A model generated the notes under the pieces. It searched no databases. It was not told the origin of the DNA and was given only the letters and a program-made list of their open reading frames with translations. Positions 21,953-33,900 of a DNA stretch of 64,000 nucleotides are shown piece after piece (within the stretch, counting starts at the first letter, position 1; each line of letters opens with the position of its first letter). The position numbers and the translations under genes are program-made. The DNA comes from Ditylenchus dipsaci (Eukaryota; Nematoda; Chromadorea; Rhabditida; Anguinidae): positions 1 through 64,000 of the forward strand of contig SADC01001205.1 in the NCBI GenBank assembly GCA_004194705.1, given 5' to 3'.

Positions 21953-21999
21953 TCAAACTTAAATGGCTTAAGCCCCCCCCCCTTTAAACAGTAGCTATT

Positions 22000-22631
22000 G
22001 ACTAGAACTATTTGTACTTCTTTTACGTTTTAACAAAAAGCAAGATTAGAATTCAGACTTAGAAATTAAACCATTTAGGGGCAGAACTAGACAAAATTAA
22101 CACAGTTTTACAAATACAAACTAGAATTGTCAAAAATACACAAAAGGCTAACAGAATTAATCAAACAGATGCTGTGGAGAATTGCAAAAAATGCAACACA
22201 AGTTTTCTGCTTCACATGATTAGATATAAACAAACAGGTCGTTAGATAATAAGATTTTTTTAATTTTTTCGGGGGCTCTAGCATACAGTCCAGTTTGCTT
22301 TTTTACGGAAAATATTTTTTTGGCGCAGAAATAATTATTTAATAATAAAAAAACCACTTTTTGGCAGTCTATAGTCAAACCGCGGTTATATGAGACCCCA
22401 GGAGACCGTCTTCGGGCTGGCTTATAAGTAAGGTGTCAGCTGACTAAGAAATAAGAAGTATCTTATTGTAGCATTATCTAAATTTCAGTCCCTCCCCTTT
22501 TTCAATGCCATACTGTATGCTAGAGCCATTTTTGTCTTTTATTTTATTTTTTTTGTTTTTTTTCTTGTTATGGGGTACGTATAAATATTCTTCTGCGACA
22601 TTTACTGCTTTTCTCTTAGCTAAGACAGTTT
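22000..22631. other. 3' flank of gene B, duplicated behind gene C
   Basis: No gene. From about 22,140 (ACAGAATTAATCAAACAGATG) to the gene B stop, the sequence is homologous to 30,390-30,911 behind gene C. B and C therefore arose by a tandem duplication that included their 3' flanks. Confidence 0.65.
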
Positions 22632-25600
22632 TCACTGTCTGTACAAGTGCTGGTTGAAGATGCACCAGCTAGATCCATCTTTTGGCTTGCAGTGCTCAAC
22701 CCACACTTCTATGGTTCTGTGTGCTTGGTGAGGTCGCAACCACTCTGTGCTATCCAAAATAAGACCAAGATCTTCAGAATAACCACAAACAGATGAATAG
22801 TTCGGTCCTATTTTAGGTAATCTTTTGACCCTTACTTTGGTTTTTATCTAAAACTTGATAAATTAACCACTTAATTATCATACGGAATTTAAGGTTTTTA
22901 CCATCAAAAATTTGCCTTTGTCCACTTGTGTTCGCAACACAGGGTCTTTCAGCTGAAATCCCCCCGAGCAGTCTTTCTCAGAGTCCATCGTCAAATGGTA
23001 CCAGTCACCGATGCAGGGAATATTGTTGTCGCCAAACCTATATTTAAAATACTTTAAAAAGTAAACGAGAATAAATATTTGCATACAATCGACGCTCAAT
23101 TTAAGGGCATTCATGGGACCGGGGAAAAGTTCGTTCCCACCTAGGGTCCGACACTTTTTTCAGCCCGACTTTTCAAATCCGTTATGACAATTTAGTCCCA
23201 AATATCACAAGGATTCCGATTTTGCCGATTGTTTTTCAAAAATTCAAATTTTTTTCATATAAAAGGGTCCGATCCGATTTAAGGACAGGTGAAAGACCTA
23301 GGAGAGAACGAACTTCTGTCCTTAAATCGAGCGTTGACTGTATTTATTAATTCTTTTTTATAATCATTGATTATTTAAAAAACTAATAAATTTTTTAATT
23401 TGTGAGAAAGCAATATTTAACACTTACTCTGTAATGTTTACCCTAATCGAAGGATCAGTCAATTTGCTTCGAACGGCGTGAAAGGATACACTTGTAGGAG
23501 ATACAAACGTCACGACGGCGTTCACTTTAATCCCTTCATTCTGAAATAAAAATTCTGCTTGTTTTGCAAAGGTTAAAGAAATTAAAATTGATACATGGTT
23601 AGAGCCAAGCGGTCTATCATCACTGTTTTTACCCTGAAGGGATATATGGGATTGTGTCGTATTGGTGCTGCTGTCGGCACTATTTTCTACATTTTCTTCC
23701 GCTGCGCCAATAGCAGACCGCGATGCTTTATTTTCAGTTACCCGGATTCCAACTTTTTCCTTCCCATGGTCACATTCAGCAATTTTAGCATTAACATTAG
23801 GCGCGGTTGTCTGAAAATGATTTTTTACGTTAGAAAATACATTCCACTCTAGATATAAGGCCACCCTCAAAAGTTCGTTCCCGCCTAGGGTCCGACACTT
23901 TTTAGCTTTATTTTTGAAGTATTTTGTCGAAGCTGATTCTTCAGTCGGGCAAAATAGGGATCCTTACGACGTTTCGGATCAGACTGAAGATTCTGATGAT
24001 GTTTCGGATCAGACTGAAGATTCAGGTTTTGCAAAAGACTTCAAGAATAAAGTTGAAAAAAGTGTCGGACCCTAGGCGGGAACGAACTTTTGGGGGGCGA
24101 CCTTTTACCGAGAGTCGATCGTAGCATAAAACAATATTTTCAAAATTCCTTGCATCAGATAGCCAGGCCGTAATTGCGCTTGGTATCAAAGGAGCACTCG
24201 CCTTCTTTAAAGATTTTTGTTCACTTGCAAGCAAATCATAAAAGCAATTCGGTTGACCCTTATCTACATCACTTACAGCAATCTAAAAAAAACATTTGTA
24301 TTTTTTTAGATAAGATTCAGAAATACCCCGCTAGCGTTGTCTCTCTCTTCTTTATTCTGTTTTTCAACAGTAGAGCACTTTTGGACAGCCCTTTTAGAAC
24401 AGTTAGAGCGCTCACTAGATTTGAGCTGAGTGCTTCTTCGTGGAGGTTTCGGATTTTTAGAGAAAATACGCCAGTGAGCTCCATTCGTTGGGGCATTAGA
24501 CAGCACCCAGACATTGATAGTCTTTCCCAACTGACTTTTTTTCAAGCAGTTTTCGTTGTCAATGATGGGTCCGAGGTCGTCAGAATATCCGCAAATTTCA
24601 TCTGGGTCATCTTCATTGACAAAGGCTTCCACAACCTTGATGCGGGTATACAACTGCAATTGGTTTCTTGATTTTTTATATCATTTAACACCTAAGTGTA
24701 CCGTTATTAGCTGGGAGTTAAGTGGCATCGTCTTAAGTGTAGGTCTGTATAACTTCGCAATTATTTTTGAGTCTGGAAGGCTCACACGAAACCAATCACC
24801 CAAATGAGGATCTTCTTTAAACCTGTGAATTAAAATGAATTATGAGACTGTAAAGGGTAAGACTGTAAAATAAGACTGTAAAGGGTATCGGTCTTGTAAT
24901 TGTAAAAAAAAACAACATTTCGACCCTGTTTGGAAGAAAAGGGTAGTTTTAGTGCTTACTCAGTGCTTACTCCCAGTTTGAAGGGGCATGCTCGCGTGTT
25001 TTACAATCTGTCGCCGCCAATTTAAAATTTTTTCCGAATTATCCGAAAACGGAAATCGATCGGGCAAGGGTCTACTTATACAAATTTTCGGACACCATGT
25101 GGTTTTTTTATCGTAAATTTTACTTCTTCATGCGGTTTAAATTTTTTCTCACCTTGATTTAGCCACTGTGAATTTTCTGTACGGCAAATCGATTTTCAAA
25201 GCAAACAAACAGACGTCATTAGTTCTTAAATACACAACCACAGCATCAGTTTCAATGCATTCAATCTGAATATAAATTATTTCTTGCTTACAAGTTAGTC
25301 ACGAATCTACTTACTACACGTCCAAAGTTAGAAGGCGTTGCTTTTTTCTGAACAGTTTGATTTTGCACTGCCTCTTGAGCCCGTTCATCGTCGTTAGTTT
25401 CAAGTTTATCCGTTTTTTCCTTGACTAATTTTGGGCCAAGAGTCAGAGGAGTAAAGAAATTCAAGTGCTCTTCAGCTTCAGAAAGAACCTCTGTTACCTT
25501 TTCTTGGCTTTGGATTACAGGAATGCCATTGGAGAGTGTAAATCTCTGATCTTCATTGTCGTAAACTACACTTATTGGCTGACTGTAGTCGTACTGTTGC

Positions 25601-27655
25601 ACTTTTTCGCAGTCTTCTGGCATATTTTTAGCCAAATGTAGTTGTAGATCCCAGTTTGGCACATCAATCACTCCTTTTTCTGCGTTGTGCTCCCAGTTTT
25701 TGATGGATAACTACAAATAATTTTTTTAAAGGTGGGGCTTTTTTTTCTCTTTTTTAGAATATCAAAAAAAATACAGTTGACTATAGCTAAGATGTCATTA
25801 CTGTTATTTCTTTAACAGGGGCTCCAGAAATTATGTTTTTTCAGCAAACCTCGCTACCCTCTACTACCCCCCCCCCCTCCCCTCAAGGTCGATTACCATG
25901 CATCTTCTAATAAGGCACCACCTTATAAGAGGTGTTAAAAAATCAGGGCTAATAAGGCCAAAAAGGCATCTTCTAATAAGGCCCACCTCCAAAGAGGGGT
26001 TGAAAAAAAAAGGCCCCATAAGTCCTTATTAGAAGATATACGGTACACTAGAGATCCTACTAAGAAAGAATTATGACAAAACTCTTAAAACCAACTTTCA
26101 GCTTTGGTTCACAGGATGAAAGAGAGATTCCTTCTGCTAGAGATGCATTTTTTGAAATGTTATGTGCAGTCATCCAGCCAAAAGAGTTTTCTCTAAATTA
26201 AGATAATCATCAAGTAACAAAACCTAAAAGCCATGAATAAAATCGTTAGCATTTTCAATGGGCGATGTTTTCATTAGCCTTGGTTTCGATAAGAGAGAGC
26301 TTAAGCCCTAGCTGAATCGGATATTTTTTGCCTTCAGACCAAACAGTCTGATCTGAAAAATTGTAAGAATTCTGAGTTTTTAAAGACGTTTCAAAAAATT
26401 AGCATTTTTATTAGACTCGACGGTTTTATAAGGGTTATTTTTCGGCATATAACATTCTTTCATAAGTTACATAAGTTATGATGCCTTTTTCGTAAAGGCA
26501 AAATCGAATCCTGCTGATATGACACCCCTACTTTGGGGCAGTGATTTGTGACTCTCTGGCCCCGGCTCCGGCTGTGCTCTGGCTCCGATTACAAGCCAGA
26601 ACAGTTTCAAATTGAGAGCGCGGTGCCGAAGCAAATTTTTTTTAACTAAGATTTCAGAGCCAGAGAGAAAATAATGAAAATAGATCACTGCACTAGTGTG
26701 TCAAAAAAGAGGTATTTTAATTAAACTTTTATAATCTCGTAGAGATCCTTATAAAACACCCACATAGGTATGAAGTGGACAAATGACCCAACATTGAAAG
26801 CAGTTTTGTTGGTCAGTTGGTAATCGCACACTCCATGCTTAGGGTTATAGATGCTGCCAGTCTCATTGTCTTTGCTTACGACCACCCCATTAACAGATTG
26901 CATGCTATTCAAGTTGTTGGCCTGCAGGAATTCATCCTAAAAATTTTTGGTTTTCAGGTTTAATATATTCATCTTTGACGCTGATTTTATTGCCTTTTAG
27001 TTTTATCTTTAAAAAATTTGTTAAAAAAATTGATATCTAAGTTTAATAGCATACCTATTTACATTAAAAAATTACTATTTTTGATTTTAAAACGGGCAGT
27101 ATTGGCTGTGACGCTACGACCCACTCAACGTTGTATTTAGTCATTTGACCGCGTAGATGTTCGTCAGTTGAGTATTTCTCGCTAAAAGTGAAATTATTTA
27201 ATAATAACAAATAGTTTAGATAACTAACTAAGTAATCCAGGCCATATAAATCTGGTCTTTTTCAAACACCATTTCTTTATCAAAGCAACCCACACGGCCA
27301 AATCCAGGTGCATAACCTAAACCTATCAGCAACTTCGAGCTGCTGAAGAATACCACTGGAGCTCTAATCTGTAAATTGAATAAAATAACTCCAACTAAAA
27401 AATATATAAAAAATTGATGTAAAAAACCTGTAAAGTTCCATTGACAACTCGAAAATTGCATGTGGAGTCAGTTTTACTGATTTCACCAGTTTTTTGGCTA
27501 ATACATAGCCAGGTGCCAAGTACTAAGTCTTGGCCCGATATTTGATCTGCTTGTAGGCATCTGGACTGTTGTGTTGAAGGGCTCCAGATGAGAGCAGATT
27601 TGTCGTTATCGAATATGTGGACGATTACCCAAATATTGCTTGATGTCGTTGACAT
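22632..27655 (-). CDS. Repeat-module protein B (tandem family, two C-terminal modules)
   Basis: Fourteen exons: 27428-27655, 27229-27368, 27076-27181, 26764-26936, 26096-26192, 25315-25710, 25153-25265, 24702-24822, 24327-24653, 24154-24282, 23595-23810, 23428-23540, 22902-23037, 22632-22847; 2,511 bases, 836 residues, open throughout. Family not recognised. Exons 1-2 (VIVHIFDNDKSALIWSP; GYAPGFGRVGCF) and 4-5 (VVVSKDNETGSIYNPKHG; VGSFVHFIP) resemble repeated small beta-barrels (inference). Exons 7-9 form a module, ETDAVVVYLR / HLGDWFRVSLP / ICGYSDDLGPIIDN..VWVLSN..HWRIF, and exons 12-14 repeat it: IKVNAVVTFVS / IGDWYHLTM / VCGYSEDLGLILDS..VWVEHCK..WCIF. Exons 9-11 supply Ser/Lys-rich linkers. 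Exon 10 ends at a GC donor where gene C has GT. There is no signal peptide or membrane segment, so an intracellular, possibly nucleic-acid- or peptide-binding, role is likely but unproven. Confidence 0.75.
23086..23340. mobile_element. CAGTCGA-family MITE in gene B intron 12
   Basis: The ends CAATCGACGCTCAATTTAAG and CTTAAATCGAGCGTTGACTG are inverted, flanked by TA at 23,084-23,085 and 23,341-23,342. The interior has the family signature GTTCGTTCCCACCTAGGGTC. Confidence 0.7.
23860..24118. mobile_element. CAGTCGA-family MITE in gene B intron 10
   Basis: Inverted arms GTTCGTTCCCGCCTAGGGTC (about 23,873) and GACCCTAGGCGGGAACGAAC (about 24,067). The centre repeats GTTTCGGATCAGACTGAAGA twice in tandem. 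The outer ends are degraded. Confidence 0.65.
25880..26045. mobile_element. Degenerate palindromic MITE in gene B intron 5
   Basis: CATCTTCTAATAAGG at the left and CCTTATTAGAAGATATACGG at the right are inverted. It is related to the elements at 13,637 and 27,900. Confidence 0.55.
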
Positions 27656-29430
27656 TATATACTAGAATGTAGTATGGTTCAGCTAAAATTATATTTGGTT
27701 AGTCAGGTCATGAAAATTTACACGAAAACACATAAGTAACTAACTAGTAGCTGCTCGTAATAAACAATGCGGTAAAAACCTTTCGGAATCAATAAATATT
27801 TGTCTTTAAACGTGGTGCTTGGCATTTTTCGTTTTCAAATGACCTTTTTGAAAAAGCGACTAATTCGTGCTATTTTTTTTGGCTTTTTACTTCAATGAAT
27901 AAATACCATATTTTCTCCGAAGAGGCCCCTAATTTCGGACTTATGTCCTAAGAGGTGTTGAAAAATGAGGCCTCATTGAATCTTTTTAAAGATAATACGG
28001 TAAATTACTTATTACTAAATAATACGGTAAACATGAGCACAGAAGGCTCGCTTTTAATGTCATAGACACGTTTCCTATATTTTAATGCATTTTTAAAAAC
28101 CTATAGGATAAACGAAAATTTGACCCTAGTAGCGAATACCCCTACTCCCACCCAACCATCCTCACTTTTAAAAGTTGAGTAAAAAGTACCCAAATATATG
28201 TTCCAGACCCAGAAAAAGGTCATAACACATTTATTAGTCACAACTTCCGTAAGCTGGTCTAACTCTGAGCCTAAGGCCTAAACTTGTTGTTTGTAGGGAG
28301 GAGCTAAAAAAGCCGGACATTTTTTGCATATATATTTTATTTAAAATCGCTTTTAATCCTTTCAATTAATTTTAATTGTTTCTCAAAAATGAGAGGTTCG
28401 ACGAAAAAGTTGCCCTTCTAAAAAAATCCACGCCATTAAAAAAATTTTCCATAAAATTCTGCACCAGAAAGTCTTTGTCTTACAGTCAGGCTTTGGCGTG
28501 TTAAGAATCAAAAATCAAAAAGTAGACGCTGAAACAAAAACAAAAGAGCTCAGAACATCAAGCAATGACGCATAAACAAGCAATAGGCACAAAAAACATA
28601 AGCAAAATGGCAAAAATATGTAAATATGGCTTGAGAAACTATTGCTTTTAGAATCAACAGATTTTTGCACAGTTAAAAATATCAAGTTCATTGGTATGGC
28701 GCGGTGGTAACGGCGCAAACTCTATTTTTCATGACGCAGGTTTGATCCTCACCCGAAAAAATCTTTCTCAAGTCGAGATTTTTGCTCACGCTTCTTCTTC
28801 AGCGTGGTATCATGGTCATCTCATAACTTTGATTTAATCAACGTATCATCACCTTTTATGGTAATATTGCCTCAGTGGCCCAGTTTCCCTCAGAAGTCTC
28901 ACATGCTCTCCAAGAATATGCAAAACTAAAATTTACGTGATAGAGTCCTCAAGATCACACCCTGATAGAGTCGTTTTTTTTGTCCCTTGTAAAATATTCT
29001 TACTACTGAATTTCACAATTTTCAAAGTGTGATATCTCAACCAGGAAATTCTTTACAGGAAATTTGGCTCACTGACCAATAACAAGCCAGCTAATAGTTT
29101 TGACATATAAGATTCTTTGATAGGAGCAGGGTGGTCGTACCTTTCCCGTGTAGGTTAATCTACCAGGTTTCGAGTGTTTTGGTGACTTATATTCGCTCTA
29201 CCACAACATCCCATGAATTTTTAATTCAATTATCCGGTCTTCATACTCTTTGGATCTCAATCGCTACGACTTTTCCCTATTAACTTGCATCATGGACATG
29301 TTCCATCAAAAAAGAATGCAAATGTTGCAGTGTTGCATGCTCAAAATTTGTGATAAATCAGTATGCAACTTCAAATTTTAAAAATTTGCTTTTTTCCTTG
29401 CTTCGATTTTTTTTATCATGACGATGATTT
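27656..29430. other. Intergenic between B and C, dispersed repeats only
   Basis: Contains a degenerate TACGGTA-end MITE (27,900-28,030), a segment homologous to protease intron 7 (28,120-28,290), a tRNA-like unit (28,694-28,757) and AT-rich spacer. No gene was found. Confidence 0.5.
28694..28757 (+). ncRNA. tRNA-like unit
   Basis: GGCGCGGTGGTAACGGCGC resembles an A box and GCAGGTTTGATCCTC a B box. The intervening arm does not form a proper anticodon stem-loop. Likely a tRNA-derived repeat. Confidence 0.35.
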
Positions 29431-29436
29431 CATAGA

Positions 29437-30182
29437 CAATAAATGACGGTACTTATCCCTTTTACCCTCCACCCCCAAATTTTTGAAAAGTGACCCAACA
29501 ACATCTCCTAAGCTATTTTCTCTGCTTAATACGATCCAAGAAACATTTCTAAACAGTTCCCGATTTGAAAATTGGTTATTTTTTTTTCAAAAAATTTGAC
29601 TTCAACTCATGAAGGTCAGAAGGTCATTTTAGTCAGAAGGTCATTTTTTTAAGGTCATTTTTCGATTATTTTTACATTTTTCGGCTCAGTCTTAGGCAAG
29701 GGTAGGCGAGCGTATGTTAGGACGGACATAAAAATGGTTCTTGAAGAGAAAAAATAAGAAAAACATGTTTGACTATGTCCTATGTAAATTTTACTTTCCT
29801 AATATACGTTAGCCCACCCTTGCCTAAGCCTAAAGTCAAATGGTGGCAATAAGCCAAACGGCATTTTTATTTACTCATACATGTGCTGATCATAGTTTTT
29901 TCATGCGTTAGGCTCTACGAAGTAAAAGACATTCAAAGCTCATTACTTTTTCCTATATTTGACTAAAATTTAGTCAAACATGACCCTAAAATACCCTAAA
30001 AAGAGCATCTGGCTTTCGTGAGTTGAAGTAAAAAATTTTTGAAATTTTTTTACTTCTGAATCGGAAACTGTTTAGAAATGTTTCTTGGAACGTATTAAGC
30101 AGAAAAATAGCTTAAGACATGTTTTTGGGTCACTTTTAAAAAATTTGGGGGTGGAGGGTAAACGGGATAAGTACCTAAATGA
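29437..30182. mobile_element. Inverted-repeat element, about 0.75 kb
   Basis: The left arm (GGTACTTATCCC, TTTACCCTCCACCCCCAAAT, and on through AAACATTTCTAAACAGTT) is repeated inverted at 30,010-30,182. A second inverted pair inside (GGCAAGGGTAGGCGAGCGTA at about 29,694, CCCACCCTTGCCTAAGCC at about 29,813) marks a nested element. No coding. Confidence 0.7.
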
Positions 30183-30339
30183 CTATTTTTCGAAACCTTT
30201 TTTCGCTTTTTATCGTTTACAAAAAAATTAACCAAATATTATTTATTAAATAATTAGACATATTAAAAAATCATTAAATATTTCAAGTATTACACGATCT
30301 CTTATAGTTAAATTTGATCACTTTTTGTGCAGAACTAGA

Positions 30340-30911
30340 AAAGAGTAAATCAATTTGGCATATACTAACTAGAATTATAAAAAGAGACACAAAGGACCAA
30401 CAGAATTAATCAAACAGATGCTGTGGAGAATTGCAAAATTCAACATTTTTAACTTAAAATGTTTCTGCTGCACATTATTAGATATAAATAAGCAAGTCGT
30501 TAAATAAAAAGCATTGTTTTTATTTTTTCGGCTCTAGCATACAGTCAAATTTGCTTTTTTACGGACAATACTTTTCCCTGGCGCAAAACAAAACCATTTT
30601 CTGACAGTCTATTAGATGCAATATTAAAAAAATCTGCTTCTTTGAAGTTTTGCGCCAAAAAAAGTATTGTCTTTTTTCATTTGGTTCTAACTTTTTATAT
30701 AGCTTTTTTTGCACATATTTTTTTAAATTTTTGATTACAAGTATCTTATTATACCATTATCTAAATTTTAGTCCTTCCTCTTTTTCAATCCCATACTGTA
30801 TGCTAGAGCCATTTTTGTCTTTTTTTATTTTTTTTGTTTTTTTCTTGTTATGGGGTACGTATAAATATTCTTCTGCGACATTTACTTTTTTTGTCTTAGC
30901 TAAGACAGTTT
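30340..30911. other. 3' flank of gene C, homologous to the flank of B
   Basis: No gene. From about 30,390 it is homologous to 22,140-22,631, including CAAACAGATGCTGTGGAGAA and the region of the former C-terminal frame beyond the stop. Confidence 0.65.
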
Positions 30912-33900
30912 TCACTTTCTGTGCAGGCGCTCGTTGAAGATACACCAGCTAGATCCATCTCTTGGCTTGCAGTTCTGCACCCACACGTCAATAATTTTGT
31001 GTGCTTGATGAGGTTGCAAACACTCTGTGTTGTCCACAATTCGTCCAACATCCTCAGAGTAGCCACAAAAAGATGAACTCATCGAGGCTATTTTTGGCAA
31101 TCTTCTAATCATCACTTTTGTTCTGACCTAAAATTTCAATAATTAAAATAATTAATTGACATATTTTTTGCAAGATTCTTACCGACAGGAAATTTCCTCT
31201 GTCTACTCGTGTTGGCAACACAGGGTCTAGAAGAGGGACCCCACTGATATTTCGATAGTCTGTCTCAAAGTCCATCGTCAAATAGTACCAGTCACCCATA
31301 GAAGGCTTTTCGTTGTTGGCAAACCTTAAATAAAAATATATTTACCACAAAGATATTCTAATAGAAAAAAGCCTTTGAAATTTTTGAAATAACTTATTTA
31401 CAGTCGACTCTCCCGGCAACTTACACCCCAAAAGTTCGTTCCCGCCTAGGGTTCAACACTTTTTCACCCCAATTTTTAAATTTTTTTGTTAGGTCTGTTT
31501 TGACAGTCTAGTATTCCGAGTATTCCGATTTTGGTGACCGTTTTACACCAACTATAGATTTATTACTGTAAAAAAGAAAAACCGGCACCTGGTTTTTCAA
31601 CATTGATATAACGGCACCCTATTTGGTTATATCCTGTTATATCAAGTTTCTGATTTTTTAGAATAAAAAATCTTTGGTGTTTGAAAAACGATGAAGAAAA
31701 TTGGAGTTCTTGCAATTTTTGGGACCTTACTGTCAAAACAGACCTAAAAGAAATTTAAAAATTGGGTTAAAAAACTGTCGGACCCTAGGCGGGAACGAAC
31801 TTTTATGGCTTGTTCACGTTGTTAGAGTAAGAGTTCGGGTTTTTGGTTACGTGAAAACCTCTGATCCGAACTCTAACTCTAGGATGTTCATGTGCCTCGA
31901 GTTAGAGTTCGAGGTTGAACTTGAAGGTGTTCATGCATATAACTTGGATTCCTTTCTATTAAACTTCCCAAAAACTAACTTTTAGTGACTTTAGACGGCT
32001 CTGGGGTGAGATTCTGAGCGATCTAAGCTATATACATGTGCATTTTCGGGCTCGACCTTTAACTCTAGCTCGATGTACGTGAACACCGTCGAGTTAGAGT
32101 TCGGGTTTTTGAGTACATGAACACCTCTTACCCGAACTCTAACGCTAACTCAAACTCTAACAACGTGAACAAGCCATTAGGGGTGCCATTATGTAAAGGT
32201 TTGACTGTAAAACTTACTCTGCAATTTCCACTTTGATTGATGGATTGGTCAGCTTGCTTTGAACAGCATAGAAGGTGACATGTGTAAGAGATACATATGT
32301 CACTATCGCATTTACTTTGATTTCTCCATTCTGCAAAAAAAATCAGCTGAAGTTGCATAGTTAACGACATAAGTTTAATAAGTAGTACGTGTTTAGGAGA
32401 AACCAATCTATCAGTCTTGTTTTTATGTTCATGGGATATGTGTGGTCGGGTCGCATTAATTATATTTTCGGCACCTTTCTCTGCATATTCTTCTTCACAT
32501 TCCACAACTTTAGCCGTGACTTTAAAACTATCCTGAAAATAAATATGTTGGCTATTTCAAAAAATATAGAGTCATCGTGAAATAATTGGACAAAGATTTT
32601 TTTGGGGCAAAAAGACCCTTTTTGTGGTGCGAATTTTAAATTTGTTTGAATTTTGAATTTTGTAACTTTTTTTCTCAAAGTGATTACACTATCAGAGAGC
32701 CTTGTGATTCTAGTTTCTGGAGAAGTATCATTTATTGAATTATCTCTCAAAAACATAACACAAAAAGGTGAAACTACGAAGGAAATCAGAACAAAATTTG
32801 CTTAATACGTTTCAATTTTGTGTTACATTAATAAATAATACCTCTTCAAAAACTACAGTCGCAGGGCTACTTGATGGTGTAATCAGTTTAAAAAATTGAA
32901 AAATTTAAAGCTAATTAGAAAAAAATTAAAATTCGCACCGAAAAAATCTTTTGCCCTAAAAAAATCTTGTTCCGAAACGACAACACTTACATCAGACTGC
33001 AAATCAGTAGTTCTGTTTTTCGTCGACCTATTTTCTCCAATCTTCAAAGATTTTTCTTCGCTTTGAAGCACATCATAAAAGCAAGTGGGAGGACCTCTAT
33101 CTACATCAATTAGAGCCCGCTTAAAATTTAACATTGAAAAATTTTCAAAAATATGTATAAAATTACCCCACTAGCATCTACCAATTCTTCATTTTCTTTT
33201 TCACCAAAAGTAGAACACTTTTGGTTGGTACTTCTAGACGAAATGGACCGCTCATTGACTTTTTGCTGGATGCTTCTTTGAGGATCGGCAGTCGTAGATC
33301 TCAATTTTTCAGAGAAAATTCGCCAGTGAGCTCCATTTGTTGGGGCATTAGACAACACCCAGACATCGATAGTCTTTCCCAACTGACTTTTTTTCAAGCA
33401 GTTTTCGTTGTCAATGATGGGTCCGAGGTCGTCAGAATATCCGCAAATTTCATTTGGGTCATCTTCATTGACAAAGGCCTCCACAACCTTGATGCGGGTA
33501 TACAACTGTAATTGGTTTCTTGATTTTTAGTATTTGATTGTCGCCTGAGTGTACCCTTATTAGCTGGGAGTTAAGTGTCACCGTCTTCAGAGTAGGCTTG
33601 ACTAACTTTGCAATAACTTCTTGCTCTGGAAGGCTCACACGAAACCAATCACCCATATGAGGATCTTCTTTGAACCTATGAATGAAAATTAATTGTATTA
33701 GAAATCATTAAAGGGAGGGTGAAAGCTGTTAAGGAGATAGCCTCGACACGGAATGAGCTAACCAAGTTTTTTTTTTTCAATATGGTTTTCGAGCCATATT
33801 TTGCCGATAATTAAGTGTTGCGGCATGAAACAAACATGTGCAGAATTAAAAGTGGGATTAGAAACATCAATATCAGAATTTCTAATATTCTTTGAAAAGG

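Larger units (their letters stand above)
21194..21985. mobile_element. Nested palindrome with two opposed tRNA-like units
   Basis: An outer poly-G run (about 21,197-21,206) pairs with a poly-C run at about 21,976-21,987. Inside are a GTTGACCCC-type inverted element (21,220-21,640) and then two tRNA-like units facing each other (21,660-21,735 plus; 21,866-21,952 minus) joined by a further inverted segment (GGTAATTTGGGTCGCTGATC / complement side). Confidence 0.6.

Noticed and set aside
24174..24671. 165-codon plus-strand frame
   Set aside because: It is antisense to gene B exons 9-10; its counterpart at 33,221-33,511 is likewise antisense to gene C exon 9, so conservation reflects the minus-strand protein.
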